Shown here: positions 55,980 through 64,000 of the stretch, one piece after another
Layout: each line of letters starts with the position of its first letter
Numbering within the stretch: position 1 is the first letter of the stretch
From: Candidatus Brocadia sinica JPN1
GTDB lineage: Bacteria; Planctomycetota; Brocadiia; Brocadiales; Brocadiaceae
Direction of reading: 5' to 3'
NCBI RefSeq assembly: GCF_000949635.1
Contig: NZ_BAFN01000001.1
Coordinates: 2,405,672-2,469,671 of the forward strand
Length of the DNA stretch: 64,000 nt
Translations under genes and position numbers: made by a program
Notes under the pieces: generated by a model
What the model saw: the letters and a program-made list of their open reading frames with translations, nothing else
Told to the model about the DNA's origin: nothing
The model's database searches: none

Positions 55980-56879
55980 TATACCCAGATAGGGAAGATA
56001 TACCTGGATGGAACAAAGATAAAAGGCAATGCCTCAGCAAAGCGGACAAAAGATAAAGCAGGGTTTGAGAAATGGTTGTCAGAAATAACCGGAGAGATAG
56101 CCAGCATATTGAAGGAGGCGGAGAACATTGACAATCAGGAAGACGACCGCTGCAAAATAGATCCAGGGCAAGAGGTATTGCAAAAGAGGCTTTCAGACCG
56201 CACCCACCTGAAGAGTAAGATCGAAGAGGCATTAGAGATTATGAAGGAAGAGAACCGGGAGAAGATCAATCTCACCGACACGGACGCCAATCACATGAAA
56301 TCAGGAGGGAGCAAAGACATTCGTCCTGGATACAATTGTCAGGCAGCAGTAACCGAATCAGGGATTATCGTAGCAGGGGAAGCAGTAACAGAGGCGAATG
56401 ACCGGAACCAGATGAAACCGGTAATAGAGCAGACAGAGTTGAACACGCAGGAAAAAGTTAAAGAAGTAGCGGCAGATTGTGGATACGGGAGCTATGCAAA
56501 TTATGAGTATTTAGAGCAAAGAGAAATAGATGGATATGTACCTGACAGTAATTTTCAGCAATACAAGTCAGGAGAATACGAAAAAGAGGAGAACCGGTAT
56601 CACTACAGTAATTTTAAATATGATTCGGCAAGTGATAGTTATGTATGTCCGGTTTTACAAAGGATGAGAGAGAAGCTGGTGTCTGATCATGGGAAACGAA
56701 AATATTTTATGCGTCAATATATCATTGAACCAATCTTTGGGCATTTGAAATTTAATGTAGGATATCGAAACTTTCTCTTACGCGGTCTGGAAAAAGTACG
56801 CGCAGAGTTTAACCTGATGTGTATTGGTTGGAATTTAAAAAAGATGCTGAAACTGGGAATAAAACCCGCAACGGTATAA
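55980..56879 (+). pseudogene. IS1182-family transposase, 5'-truncated and internally deleted
   Basis: The frame starts in mid-gene with IGKIYLDGTKIKGNASAKRT. Then come DIRPGYNCQAAVTESGIIVA, ADCGYGSYANYEYLEQREID, and the catalytic-Glu region IIEPIFGHLKFNVGYRNF with GLEKVRAEFNLMCIGWNLKK. The N-terminal 190 or so residues are missing. Between SYVCP and VLQRMREKL the usual cysteine-rich insertion, about 50 residues, is deleted in frame. The rest (from ATG at 56076) could be translated but would not be active. Confidence 0.8.
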
Positions 56880-57077
56880 GATGATGTAAGGAAAACAATC
56901 TCTCATTGGGCAGTTTCGTGTACTTTTTCATACGAATATACAAAAGTATGCTTTGAATCAGCATTGTCCGGTTAAGTTTTTGCGTGGTCATAATTTTTAG
57001 CATGTTCTTTGAAATTGTAGTTACCCAAAAGGAGAAAAGTTTAAGTTTCTGGCTTCATTATTTATTTTGATTCTCAA

Positions 57078-57279
57078 CTCTCTGGCTTGAGAGGATTGGT
57101 TTTTATAACGGATTTATTTGTATTCTCTTTGATACGGCAGACAAAATGCTTTCCTTCTGTCTGCCATAGGTCAAAGTCTTTATGGCACTGATAATAACGG
57201 TCCATGATTCCCGTCTGACCAGGGGAGAGTATTTTGTTTACGAAAGGGCGTTCGTCGCCTTTACCATCGGTAAGGTAAA
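57078..57279 (-). pseudogene. IS4-type transposase, middle fragment right of ISL3 copy B
   Basis: The frame reads YLTDGKGDERPFVNKILSPG then QTGIMDRYYQCHKDFDLWQT, a conserved stretch around the second Asp of an IS4-group DDE transposase. It starts exactly at the ISL3 end. Read across ISL3, KAIEI joins YLTDGKG. Downstream the gene is lost after KPES. Confidence 0.72.
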
Positions 57280-58672
57280 TTTTGTGTCTTTCGTATTTAA
57301 GTTGAAAGCTTAGGGTCAAGAAGTCCGCAATGTTGATGAATCTTGAGTAAGAAGTATTTGACGTCTCGATAACCGTATGCCATGCGCTTTAACCTCTTTA
57401 TTTTGTTATTGATTCCTTCTGATATAGCGGACGTTATTTTGCAAACAAAATAGTTCAGAACATAATGCCTCTTCCGGAAAAATTTGTATCCTAGCTCTAC
57501 AAATGATGCTATCCCAGACCTTATTGCTGTCCCTATCCACGCCCTCAGATTTGCATATGCTACCCTTCGATTACTTGCTACATAAAGAGAAAGAAACTGC
57601 TCCTTTAAAAGCATTGCCTTATATACCTTCTCATTGAGCGTTGAGAGTTTATCTAAAATGTCCTTCTGCTTATTTGTAACCTTATTTTGCATCAATATAA
57701 ACCTCTTGTTGCAATGAAGAATTCGACTCAAGTCTTCCTGGTTTTGTTGCCTGGCTTTTCTGAGTTCTTCCTTCCTTACCGCATCTACTGCCTCATTGAG
57801 ATACTTCTTTACATGAAAATGATCCAATACTATCAAGGCATTCTTCAAATGCTCTTTCGTAGACGTAAGAAAACCCTTTGCTCCATCACTTGCCACTGCC
57901 TTTATCCTCTTACAACCTTCCTTGCCTATCTTACGATAAAATTTATCCAGCGTTGTCTTGCCCCGTCCATCGTGATTCCAAATCACCTTGCGCTTTTCCA
58001 CATCAACAACATTGGTAACATACTTGTGCCACTTCTGCCATGCAACCTCATCCACACTCATATGACGCGGCGCCTTCACTTTCTCAATTCTCTCCAGTGA
58101 TAACTCCTCTAACATCTCCTTATCTATCCGGTACACCGTCTCATCGTCTATTCCAAGAAACCATCCTGCTTCCTTATTTGTCGTTATTGAGGTCAGTCGA
58201 TACACCTGTTCCACAAAACGCCTCGTAAATCTCCCCCTTATCCACTCGTGCTCCTCTACCCGAATACTCCCATCTTCAAGGCACATCGATTTCCTCTTCG
58301 GTACGTGCAAATATACCCTCCTACCACTCATCGGTAGGTCTTCTACTGTTATTCTTCCCACACTATGCACTGCCGTATTGTGCACTTTACCGCAACCTGA
58401 ACATACACTCGCTCTTTCTTCCTCTTGCTCCAATAAAAACTCTATACTGCTTTCCGTGCTGGATATCATATGCGTTACTTTAAATCCTGGAATTCGTAAT
58501 AATTCTGTGATAGTATCTAACCGCATCGAATTTCTCCTCGTGTAGTATGATCTTATCTCTCATAAAACCATATTACATACGGATGAAATTCGATGCTATC
58601 CTTTTACTCTCATCTTTTACCCTATCTTCCCTACTTATATTTTCCTGTCTTCAACTTTTTTACGAATGAACC
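57280..58672 (-). mobile_element. ISL3-family insertion sequence, copy B (inverted)
   Basis: It is the complement of copy A with the same ends and 1393 bases. It has split an IS4-type transposase gene. The short sequence AAATTT occurs at both junctions (GAAATTTC outside, AAAATTTACC inside) and may be part of the target duplication. Copies A and B enclose about 3 kb. Confidence 0.8.
57297..58526 (-). CDS. ISL3-family transposase (copy B)
   Basis: The 409 residues are identical to copy A except KRLKRM for KRFKRM near the end. The zinc cysteines, HTH and all three catalytic acidic residues are present. The high identity between copies means recent transposition or gene conversion, and two such inverted copies can promote inversion or mobilisation of the segment between them. 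Confidence 0.9.
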   Translation of the reverse strand: MRLDTITELLRIPGFKVTHMISSTESSIEFLLEQEEERASVCSGCGKVHNTAVHSVGRITVEDLPMSGRRVYLHVPKRKSMCLEDGSIRVEEHEWIRGRFTRRFVEQVYRLTSITTNKEAGWFLGIDDETVYRIDKEMLEELSLERIEKVKAPRHMSVDEVAWQKWHKYVTNVVDVEKRKVIWNHDGRGKTTLDKFYRKIGKEGCKRIKAVASDGAKGFLTSTKEHLKNALIVLDHFHVKKYLNEAVDAVRKEELRKARQQNQEDLSRILHCNKRFILMQNKVTNKQKDILDKLSTLNEKVYKAMLLKEQFLSLYVASNRRVAYANLRAWIGTAIRSGIASFVELGYKFFRKRHYVLNYFVCKITSAISEGINNKIKRLKRMAYGYRDVKYFLLKIHQHCGLLDPKLST

Positions 58673-59070
58673 GAAATTTCAATTGCTTTAGAACCCGTTT
58701 GCAATACACTGGATCGAGACTTTTTTCCCCCATTTGAACGGGAACAGAGTATCTCTGCCCTCAAGAACCCTCGAATAAACTGCGTGGTCTGTCGACCCCT
58801 ACCTAACAAAAATCGCCCCTCCTTTTCCATCAATCGCGTTAAATCTCGGCTTGACGTGGAAGGTACTTTAGGCATATGTCGGTACCTCGTGTACCTCCAA
58901 CGGCCGCAGGATAAACCCCCTTTTAGTGTTTTGTACCATTCCGGTTCTGTATCTTTCAGGAATTCTATAAATTCCTCTGTAGAAATGGGAGATGAAACAG
59001 TCTCAGGGTATTTCTTTATATCCTCCAGATATAACTCTATTGTCGTTCTTAACGGAAAAGGTTTTAACAT
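58673..59070 (-). pseudogene. IS4-type transposase, N-terminal fragment left of ISL3 copy B
   Basis: The frame begins MLKPFPLRTTIELYLEDIKK and continues with EEFIEFLKDTEPEWYKTLKG. It ends KAIEI at the ISL3 junction, where the other fragment resumes with YLTDGKG. In the middle a rival frame (GKKVSIQCIANGF) is also plausible, so compensating frameshifts may exist. The assignment depends mainly on the seamless join. Confidence 0.55.
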
Positions 59071-59080
59071 GGTTATATAA

Positions 59081-60507
59081 TGTACCCCAAAAACTGGACA
59101 GTATGTTAAGATAGAAAATCATGCCTGGCTAAAGGCAGGCATGGAAGAGAAAAAGGTTTGGAAAGGGGGTATAAAATAAGAGGTGGAGAGGAAGCAATAT
59201 AATGGGGAATTTAAGGCGAGAGTAGCGATAGAAGCGATAAAGGGGGAGAAGACTGCAAACGAGCTAGCAGGGCAATATGGGGTACACCCAACGCAGATAG
59301 CACAGTGGAAGAAGCAGGTAATAGAAGAGATACCGAGGATATTTTCGCTGAAGAAGGTGCAAGATGCCAGAAAGGAGGATGAATTGCGTGCGTCGTTGTA
59401 CCAGCAGATAGGGCAATTGAAGGTTGAACTGGATTGGCTGAAAAAAAAGTTGGGATCAACGGTTGAGGAAAGGAAGAGGTTAATAGAGCCAGAAAATGAG
59501 GAGATAAGTGTAAGTCGGCAGTGTGAGTTACTGGGGATATCCCGTTCAGTCTTTTATTATAAGGCGATTGGTGAGAGTGCATATAATCTTCAATTGATGA
59601 ACCTGATAGATGAGTATTATACGGGGTATCCGTTTTATGGGGTAAGGCGGTTGACGGCATGGTTAAGAAAGGAAGGGCATGAGGTAAACCCTAAGAGGGT
59701 AAAACGGTTAATGAGGAAGATGGGATTATATGCGATCTATCCGAAGCCTTGGCTAAGTAAAGGAGGTGAAGGACACAAGAAATACCCATATTTACTCAGA
59801 GGATTGAGTATAGAGTATCCAGATCACGTGTGGTGTGCGGATATAACGTACATACGGCTCAATCAGGGGTATGTATATCTCATGGCAATAATGGACTGGT
59901 ATAGTCGGTATGTGCTGTCGTGGGAGACATCAATAACCCTGGATGTGGGATTTTGTCTGGAAGCATTAGACAGGGCAATAAGGAAGGGATGCCCTGAGAT
60001 ATTTAACACGGACCAGGGATCGCAGTTTACGAGCAATGCGTTTACTGGGAAATTAGAGGGAGCCGGGGTAAAGATCAGCATGGATGGAAGGGGACGAGTG
60101 TTTGATAACATTTTTATAGAGCGTTTGTGGAGGTCGATAAAATACGAGGAGGTGTATTTAAAAGACTATAAGACGGTAAGAGAGGCAGTGGATGGTTTAA
60201 GGAGGTATTTTGATTTTTATAACAACGAGAGATTACATCAGTCGCTTGAATACAGAGCGCCAGCAACGCTGTATTGTAGTAACAAAAAGGCACGGAAAGG
60301 AGAGATGGTAAATACTCTTGAACTGACCGGGTAAAAATGGCAAGAAAGCAAGAACGGAGAAATGCACAGCGGATGAGCAGAAAAACTCCATTCCGCTCCG
60401 CTCCATTCCGTTTTCCTGCTCATCAAATAATTAAAAGATACTTCGCATAAACAATACTAAAATTCTATCTTATTTTTATTAAATAATTGTCTAGACAATG
60501 GGGTACA
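59081..60507 (+). mobile_element. IS3-family insertion sequence
   Basis: The ends are TGTACCCCAAAAACTGGACA at 59081 and, in complement, TGTACCCCATTGTCTAGACA at 60507, with TGTACCCCA as the shared tip. It is 1427 bases, with one fused transposase gene. The TGTACCCC tip is common in the IS3 family. No three-base target duplication is visible. Confidence 0.82.
59183..60334 (+). CDS. IS3-family transposase, single fused frame
   Basis: The 383-residue protein combines an OrfA-like HTH and leucine-zipper part (NGEFKARVAIEAIKGEKTAN, HPTQIAQWKKQV) with an OrfB-like rve integrase core: CADITYI, NTDQGSQFTS and the catalytic Glu in IFIERLWRSIKYEE. Usually OrfA and OrfB are joined by programmed frameshifting, but here they are one frame. 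The GTG start at 59183 has no strong ribosome site. It seems intact. Confidence 0.9.
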   Translation: MERKQYNGEFKARVAIEAIKGEKTANELAGQYGVHPTQIAQWKKQVIEEIPRIFSLKKVQDARKEDELRASLYQQIGQLKVELDWLKKKLGSTVEERKRLIEPENEEISVSRQCELLGISRSVFYYKAIGESAYNLQLMNLIDEYYTGYPFYGVRRLTAWLRKEGHEVNPKRVKRLMRKMGLYAIYPKPWLSKGGEGHKKYPYLLRGLSIEYPDHVWCADITYIRLNQGYVYLMAIMDWYSRYVLSWETSITLDVGFCLEALDRAIRKGCPEIFNTDQGSQFTSNAFTGKLEGAGVKISMDGRGRVFDNIFIERLWRSIKYEEVYLKDYKTVREAVDGLRRYFDFYNNERLHQSLEYRAPATLYCSNKKARKGEMVNTLELTG

Positions 60508-60854
60508 CCTTAATTTGTGCTAACAGACCAAAAGGCATAGAGAGGAAGCGAGGAACTTGAATCCTTGTTGATTAATTTCATCGTGTAAAATCCTTTGTGC
60601 TAAGATGCGTCTCACCGGACGATCATTTTCATTAACCATCATAATGAGGAGTCCGTTTATGCACACCATCAAAGGTAGTCTCGTTGTTCTTTTGTTTTAC
60701 AGAGGGAAAGGACAGTTGTTCCTTTGATGTAGACAATGCAGGAGATAACCAATGAACATCCGATGGATGGATACTATAGTATCACCTTATAAAAACTTTT
60801 TTTTAGCACGTTTTTGACCGTTTATTTCAATGAATATCCTGACAGGAGCAAAGT
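60508..60854. other. Leader region with scar of a lost module copy
   Basis: At about 60708-60771 lies a copy of the junction between the two secreted-protein genes (GKDSCSFDVDNAGDNQ-stop, then MNIRWMD). Nearer the gene is GTTTATTTCAATGAATATCC (60820-60845), which recurs near 63180. The promoter of the module is expected here. Confidence 0.55.
60708..60771 (+). repeat. Scar copy A of the module junction
   Basis: It encodes the same last residues (SCSFDVD) and overlapping start (ATGAACATCCG) as the intact junction at 61786-61850. It is therefore a remnant of an earlier unit. Confidence 0.7.
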
Positions 60855-61829
60855 ATGAGAAAGTTTATTTTGTACGCGAATATCATGGTTCTTCTTTTTT
60901 TTCTGGCAACAGACCTGATGGCAGATGTAGTTACGGTTTTTGAACACACCTATGTGCGCGAGACCGGATCACCCAAAGCGCGGACAAACACATTCTCCGG
61001 CATTAAAGGTCCCGCTACTATACGGGTGACCAATGGCGGTCTTGAGGGAGCAGACAACAAGAAGGTAAGCAATGCAGATATTGTATTAAATGGAGAGACC
61101 ATCATCGACTCATCCAATTTTCATCAAAATGTAGAAATAGTAGACGTAGAGAAGACCCTTGACGGCAGAATAAATACGATTGAAGTTACCGTAAAAGGCA
61201 AACCGGGAGGGGCATTAACCGTCCAGGTACTTGCAGAAGATGGGGATGTCGACTTTGACGGCGATGGTTTTACGAGAGTCGATGGGGATTGTGATGATAA
61301 CAACTCCTCCGTAAATCCGGGAGCTACAGAGATCAAGAAGAACGGCATTGATGATGACTGTAACGCATTGACACCGGATGATGATACAGGAGTAAACCTC
61401 CCGCCCGATCCCGGTGAGGAAGGAAAGAAAACACTGCTTGGGATAGATACGGATGGCGATGGGGTACGTGATGACATTCAAAGGTACATATACTTTACCT
61501 ACCCCGATGACAAGAAACTTCGATTAGGTCTTACATATTATGCTATTGAGTTCCAGGGCGTGCTCAAAGATGCTAACGACCGAGAGGCTTCCTACGATCA
61601 TGCAACAAAGATGCATCGCAATGTTGAATGTCTTTTTTACCTTAAAGATGAGGAAGCTATAGACATTTGTAATGCACTGCGCGCAAAAATACTGAATACC
61701 AGGGAACGGAGCATGGCATACATCACGTACAGTGACAATCTGGGCGGCAGAGTAATTTCAGGAGCTCCGCTGAAAGAATGGAAGGGCAGTTGTTCTTTTG
61801 ATGTAGATGATACAGGAGGTGACCAATGA
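60855..61829 (+). CDS. Secreted protein with MopE-type calcium/metal-binding motif
   Basis: The 324-residue protein has a signal peptide (FILYANIMVLLFFLATDLMA). A beta-rich domain follows to about residue 125, then the MopE-type motif DVDFDGDGFTRVDGDCDD and INPGATE-like VNPGATEIKKNGIDDDCN. Another calcium loop, GIDTDGDGVRDDIQRYI, starts a C-terminal helical domain. It should be extracellular or periplasmic and calcium-dependent. Its TGA overlaps the start of the hydrolase gene by ATGA, so the two are tightly coupled. Confidence 0.82.
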   Translation: MRKFILYANIMVLLFFLATDLMADVVTVFEHTYVRETGSPKARTNTFSGIKGPATIRVTNGGLEGADNKKVSNADIVLNGETIIDSSNFHQNVEIVDVEKTLDGRINTIEVTVKGKPGGALTVQVLAEDGDVDFDGDGFTRVDGDCDDNNSSVNPGATEIKKNGIDDDCNALTPDDDTGVNLPPDPGEEGKKTLLGIDTDGDGVRDDIQRYIYFTYPDDKKLRLGLTYYAIEFQGVLKDANDREASYDHATKMHRNVECLFYLKDEEAIDICNALRAKILNTRERSMAYITYSDNLGGRVISGAPLKEWKGSCSFDVDDTGGDQ

Positions 61830-62979
61830 ACATCCGACGGATATCCAATAGAGTACTTCTTGTTAGCTTCCTTGCTCTGTCAGGTGTGGTTTATGGTGAG
61901 GGTGAGCAACAATGTCAACCAGAGGTCGTTGTCTTTTTTGGCAACGGTGTGTGGAATGATGTGGAAAATGCCAACTTGAGTAAAATAGTATTACAAAAAC
62001 GGCTAGAAAAACATATAATAGGAACAAACTTGGAAGGTATGATAACATACAAATTAGCTTACAATCCCTCCAATGGTTATTTGGAAGACCTGCTGGAGAC
62101 ATTTGAACAAGATTTACAAACGAACTACAGTCTGTTCTGGAACTATCTTGCCGAATGGGATATCATGCCAGACTTCCTTCAAGATAAAATACTTACGATA
62201 GCAAAGGAGGTTGACGCTGCTGTAGTAAGCGCCAACCCATCGGTACAAGAGCATATTGCTTTGTATAATACCTATCTAAGTGAAGGCAAAATGATTGTGC
62301 TTGTCGCGCATTCTCAGGGTAATCTGTATGGCAACATTGCATATCTTGGCATAGACCCGCAATATATCGATGGATTTGGCATGGTATCGGTGGCAAATCC
62401 AGACAGTTACGTTGCCGGTGGAGGTCCCTACACGACAATTAACGAAGATTTTATCATCAACAGCATTCTATCTGCATTACCACCGAATCTTGACAATTTC
62501 TTCGGCCCTCTCAATTGGGGCGATATCTGGGGTGGCCATAATTTTATAAAGTCTTATATGGCTCCCGGCCATAAGGCAGAAGCGAAAATCCTTAATGACG
62601 TTGTCTCTATGGTCAACGAACTCATACCATCGAACACAGAAGCCGTAGAAATAGTGCTACGTATAATATTTTCGAGGTGGTCTGCGGTAATCCTGGTACA
62701 ACATTTATAACTATACCGCAGGATGCATATATCACGGAAATCCGTACCTATCACTGGTGTGATGAAGGCCAGCCAGCAGGAACACATGCTTTATACAATT
62801 GCAACTCATTTCTCATGTATGGGCCATTTCCAGGAACGACCGACTTTCGTTCCTGGGTATCGCATCCCAATACCTATGTGCCCGCAGGAAGCTATGAAGT
62901 CATCGATTCTGAACCAAGTACCTGGTTACACACGTATGGCGGGGGATTTGTAATAATCAAGGGTATATTGTGTTACTAA
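61826..62979 (+). CDS. Secreted alpha/beta-hydrolase (lipase-like), one-base frameshift
   Basis: The protein has a signal peptide (RVLLVSFLALSGVVYG). The nucleophile elbow is VLVAHSQGNLYGNIAYLG, with Ser as nucleophile. Candidate acidic and His residues include GHNFIKSYM. The 0-frame ends at 62710, but adding one A at A3 (62649-62651) joins it to SATYNIFEVVCGNPGTTFIT and a C-terminal domain ending GFVIIKGILCY at 62979, 384 residues in all. Lipase, esterase or other hydrolase activity cannot be told apart. It is translated by coupling with the calcium-binding protein. Confidence 0.75.
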
Positions 62980-62994
62980 CGTGCATTCATTGTG

Positions 62995-63080
62995 GGTGGC
63001 AGATTTATTAAAGGCGCTCCACAGAAAGAATGAAAGAACAGTTGTTCTTTTGATGTAGACGGCACGGGAGGCGAACAATG
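62995..63080 (+). repeat. Scar copy C of the module junction
   Basis: It encodes GRFIKGAPQKE, then a TGA in place of Trp, then KNSCSFDVDGTGGEQ and a stop, matching GRVISGAPLKEWKGSCSFDV at the end of the intact calcium-binding gene. A short 5'-leader relic (GTTTATTTCAATGAATGTCC) follows near 63180. Confidence 0.7.
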
Positions 63081-63324
63081 AAAGTTCTATAGATGAGGCA
63101 CTCTTGTAATTATCGTTACGATTATTATTGTGTCAATTGTGCTTTATCGTACAGGATGCATAACTCGTTTAGATACCTGCTCCCGTTTATTTCAATGAAT
63201 GTCCCGACAGCATATCTTTTGTATGGTGCAAGACGTGTTTTGAATTAGATTGATTTAAAACAAATTCAAACATTTGGTTGCAGCTTGTTGCGTTATGCAT
63301 ATGGCACAAGAAATCATGTCCGGA
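63081..63324. other. Spacer, module leader relic
   Basis: It contains the GTTTATTTCAATGAATGTCC relic near 63180, related to 60820-60845. No gene is seen. Confidence 0.4.
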
Positions 63325-63795
63325 CTATAATAAATTGTTTATTATTTTATCATAACGGCTTCCGTAGCCACATATCTCCATTTTCCTTTCACTTTCGGAA
63401 ACGGCTGTTAACGTTATTTTCAGATACTCTCTGGGTAAACATCCGGACACTTTATCCGCCCATTCCACAATAGCCACACCATTTCCATAGATCATTTCAT
63501 CACTCCCAATGTCCAGCATCTCCTGCGTATCTTCCAGCCTGTATGCATCGAAATGATAAACCGAAATACGCCCTTTATATTTATGCACTAATGAAAACGT
63601 AGGACTTTTCACCACTCTCCTGTCTGTAATGCCCAGTCCCTGAACAATACCTTTTACCAGGGTAGTCTTTCCGGCGCCAAGTTCACCTTCCAGGGCAATA
63701 ACGTCCCCTGGTGATAATAGCATACCGAGCTTTTTGCCAAACCTCACTGTTTCCTCCACACTCACACTTTTCACAATCAATTCTTTTTTTTTCAT
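63325..63795 (-). CDS. tsaE: tRNA threonylcarbamoyladenosine biosynthesis ATPase TsaE
   Basis: TsaE is the small ATPase that works with TsaB and TsaD to make t6A37 in tRNA. The 156-residue protein (ATG at 63795; a TTG at 63804 is less likely) has the P-loop ALEGELGAGKTTLVKG, the conserved VKSPTFSLVHKY and the HFDAYRLED region, and VAIVEWADKV, all characteristic of the family. TsaB and TsaD are not adjacent here. It is likely the second gene after the partial frame at the window edge. Confidence 0.93.
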   Translation of the reverse strand: MKKKELIVKSVSVEETVRFGKKLGMLLSPGDVIALEGELGAGKTTLVKGIVQGLGITDRRVVKSPTFSLVHKYKGRISVYHFDAYRLEDTQEMLDIGSDEMIYGNGVAIVEWADKVSGCLPREYLKITLTAVSESERKMEICGYGSRYDKIINNLL

Positions 63796-63894
63796 GGTTA
63801 ACAAACATCTTTACCAAATAGTAATACTGGTATAAAAACTTTCCTTTTAGGTAAGTTTTTTCCCTTCCCTCGCTGAGGTGGAGAAACACGGGTG

Positions 63895-64000
63895 TTAATT
63901 TGCAGTGGCTATGCTCGCTATGATTTCAGATGTTCGTACCCACGTGGCTTTATACGGCGGATATTGCCACTGGAAGATTTCATCTGAATGCCGCGTAGTC
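63895..64000 (-). CDS. C-terminal end of an unknown gene (partial)
   Basis: The minus-strand frame from the window edge gives RHSDEIFQWQYPPYKATWVR then TSEIIASIATAN and TAA at 63895. The residue usage looks like a true protein tail, and the 99-base gap to tsaE is normal for an operon. No family can be named from 34 residues. Confidence 0.4.
   Translation of the reverse strand, partial: TTRHSDEIFQWQYPPYKATWVRTSEIIASIATAN

Noticed and set aside
58784..59080. Plus-strand frame opposite the IS4-type fragment
   Set aside because: It is the shadow of the transposase fragment and has no features of its own.

Overview
This 64 kb window is bacterial chromosome of moderate to low GC. It mixes housekeeping genes with many decayed mobile and toxin-antitoxin remnants. 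The style suggests a Brocadiales-type (anammox) planctomycete: a PurS-PurL fusion, many RAYT and IS scars, secreted calcium-binding proteins and a long BTAD/STAND regulator. No diagnostic anammox gene (hydrazine synthase or dehydrogenase) is present, so the assignment is an inference of modest confidence. I recognised no rRNA, tRNA or CRISPR array.

Layout. 0-8.9 kb: the end of a parvulin-type PPIase, then a leftward block (lipoprotein, PAS protein, UspA, two small secreted proteins of which one is LecA-like, an FmdE-like protein, acetyl-CoA synthetase). This is followed by a nonsense-interrupted antitoxin, a HgdB-like dehydratase subunit, a decapitated DUF4258/YgiT toxin-antitoxin pair and an SDR. 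9-18.4 kb: secreted WD40 propeller, two hypotheticals, a beta-CASP nuclease, a RAYT scar, a B12-binding radical SAM protein, DinB-like protein, methyltransferase and ProB. 18.8-28 kb: a deoxyribosyltransferase-like pseudogene next to a decayed RAYT, TyrA, PurL, a HEPN-like protein, two membrane-associated hypotheticals, a C-terminal fragment of adenosylhomocysteinase and a DUF1015 protein. 28-40.6 kb: a GH39-like glycosidase broken by one TGA, a BTAD/STAND regulator carrying dispersed repeats in its reading frame, HicB, VapBC, an archaeo-eukaryotic-type primase fused to an SF2 helicase, a DEAD-box helicase, a DUF3820 remnant and an HNH nuclease. 40.7-52.3 kb: VOC protein, a complete IS1634-type element, ThiC family, BioD, a FicA-FicT toxin-antitoxin cassette between direct repeats, a VWA-OmpA lipoprotein, a SAM hydrolase, a cold-shock gene with a terminator in its leader, and HemB. 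52.9-60.5 kb: an IS graveyard of two near-identical ISL3 copies in inverted orientation, an uncharacterised 503-residue protein, an IS1182 remnant, an IS4-like transposase split by ISL3, and an IS3 element. 60.5-64 kb: a secreted calcium-binding protein and secreted alpha/beta-hydrolase pair flanked by scars of lost paralogous copies, TsaE, and the end of one more gene.

The central-metabolism genes (acs, proB, tyrA, purL, thiC family, bioD, hemB, tsaE) lie singly or in pairs and look intact. The accessory genes fall in clusters, and many are damaged. Three otherwise complete genes (BTAD regulator, primase-helicase, secreted hydrolase) are each broken by a one-base change in a homopolymer, so assembly error should be excluded before they are called pseudogenes. 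The most interesting points are the primase-helicase within a toxin/nuclease-rich stretch, the repeat-flanked FicTA cassette, the tandem secreted hydrolase module, the in-frame repeats in the BTAD regulator, the csp leader terminator and the 503-residue mobile-looking protein.
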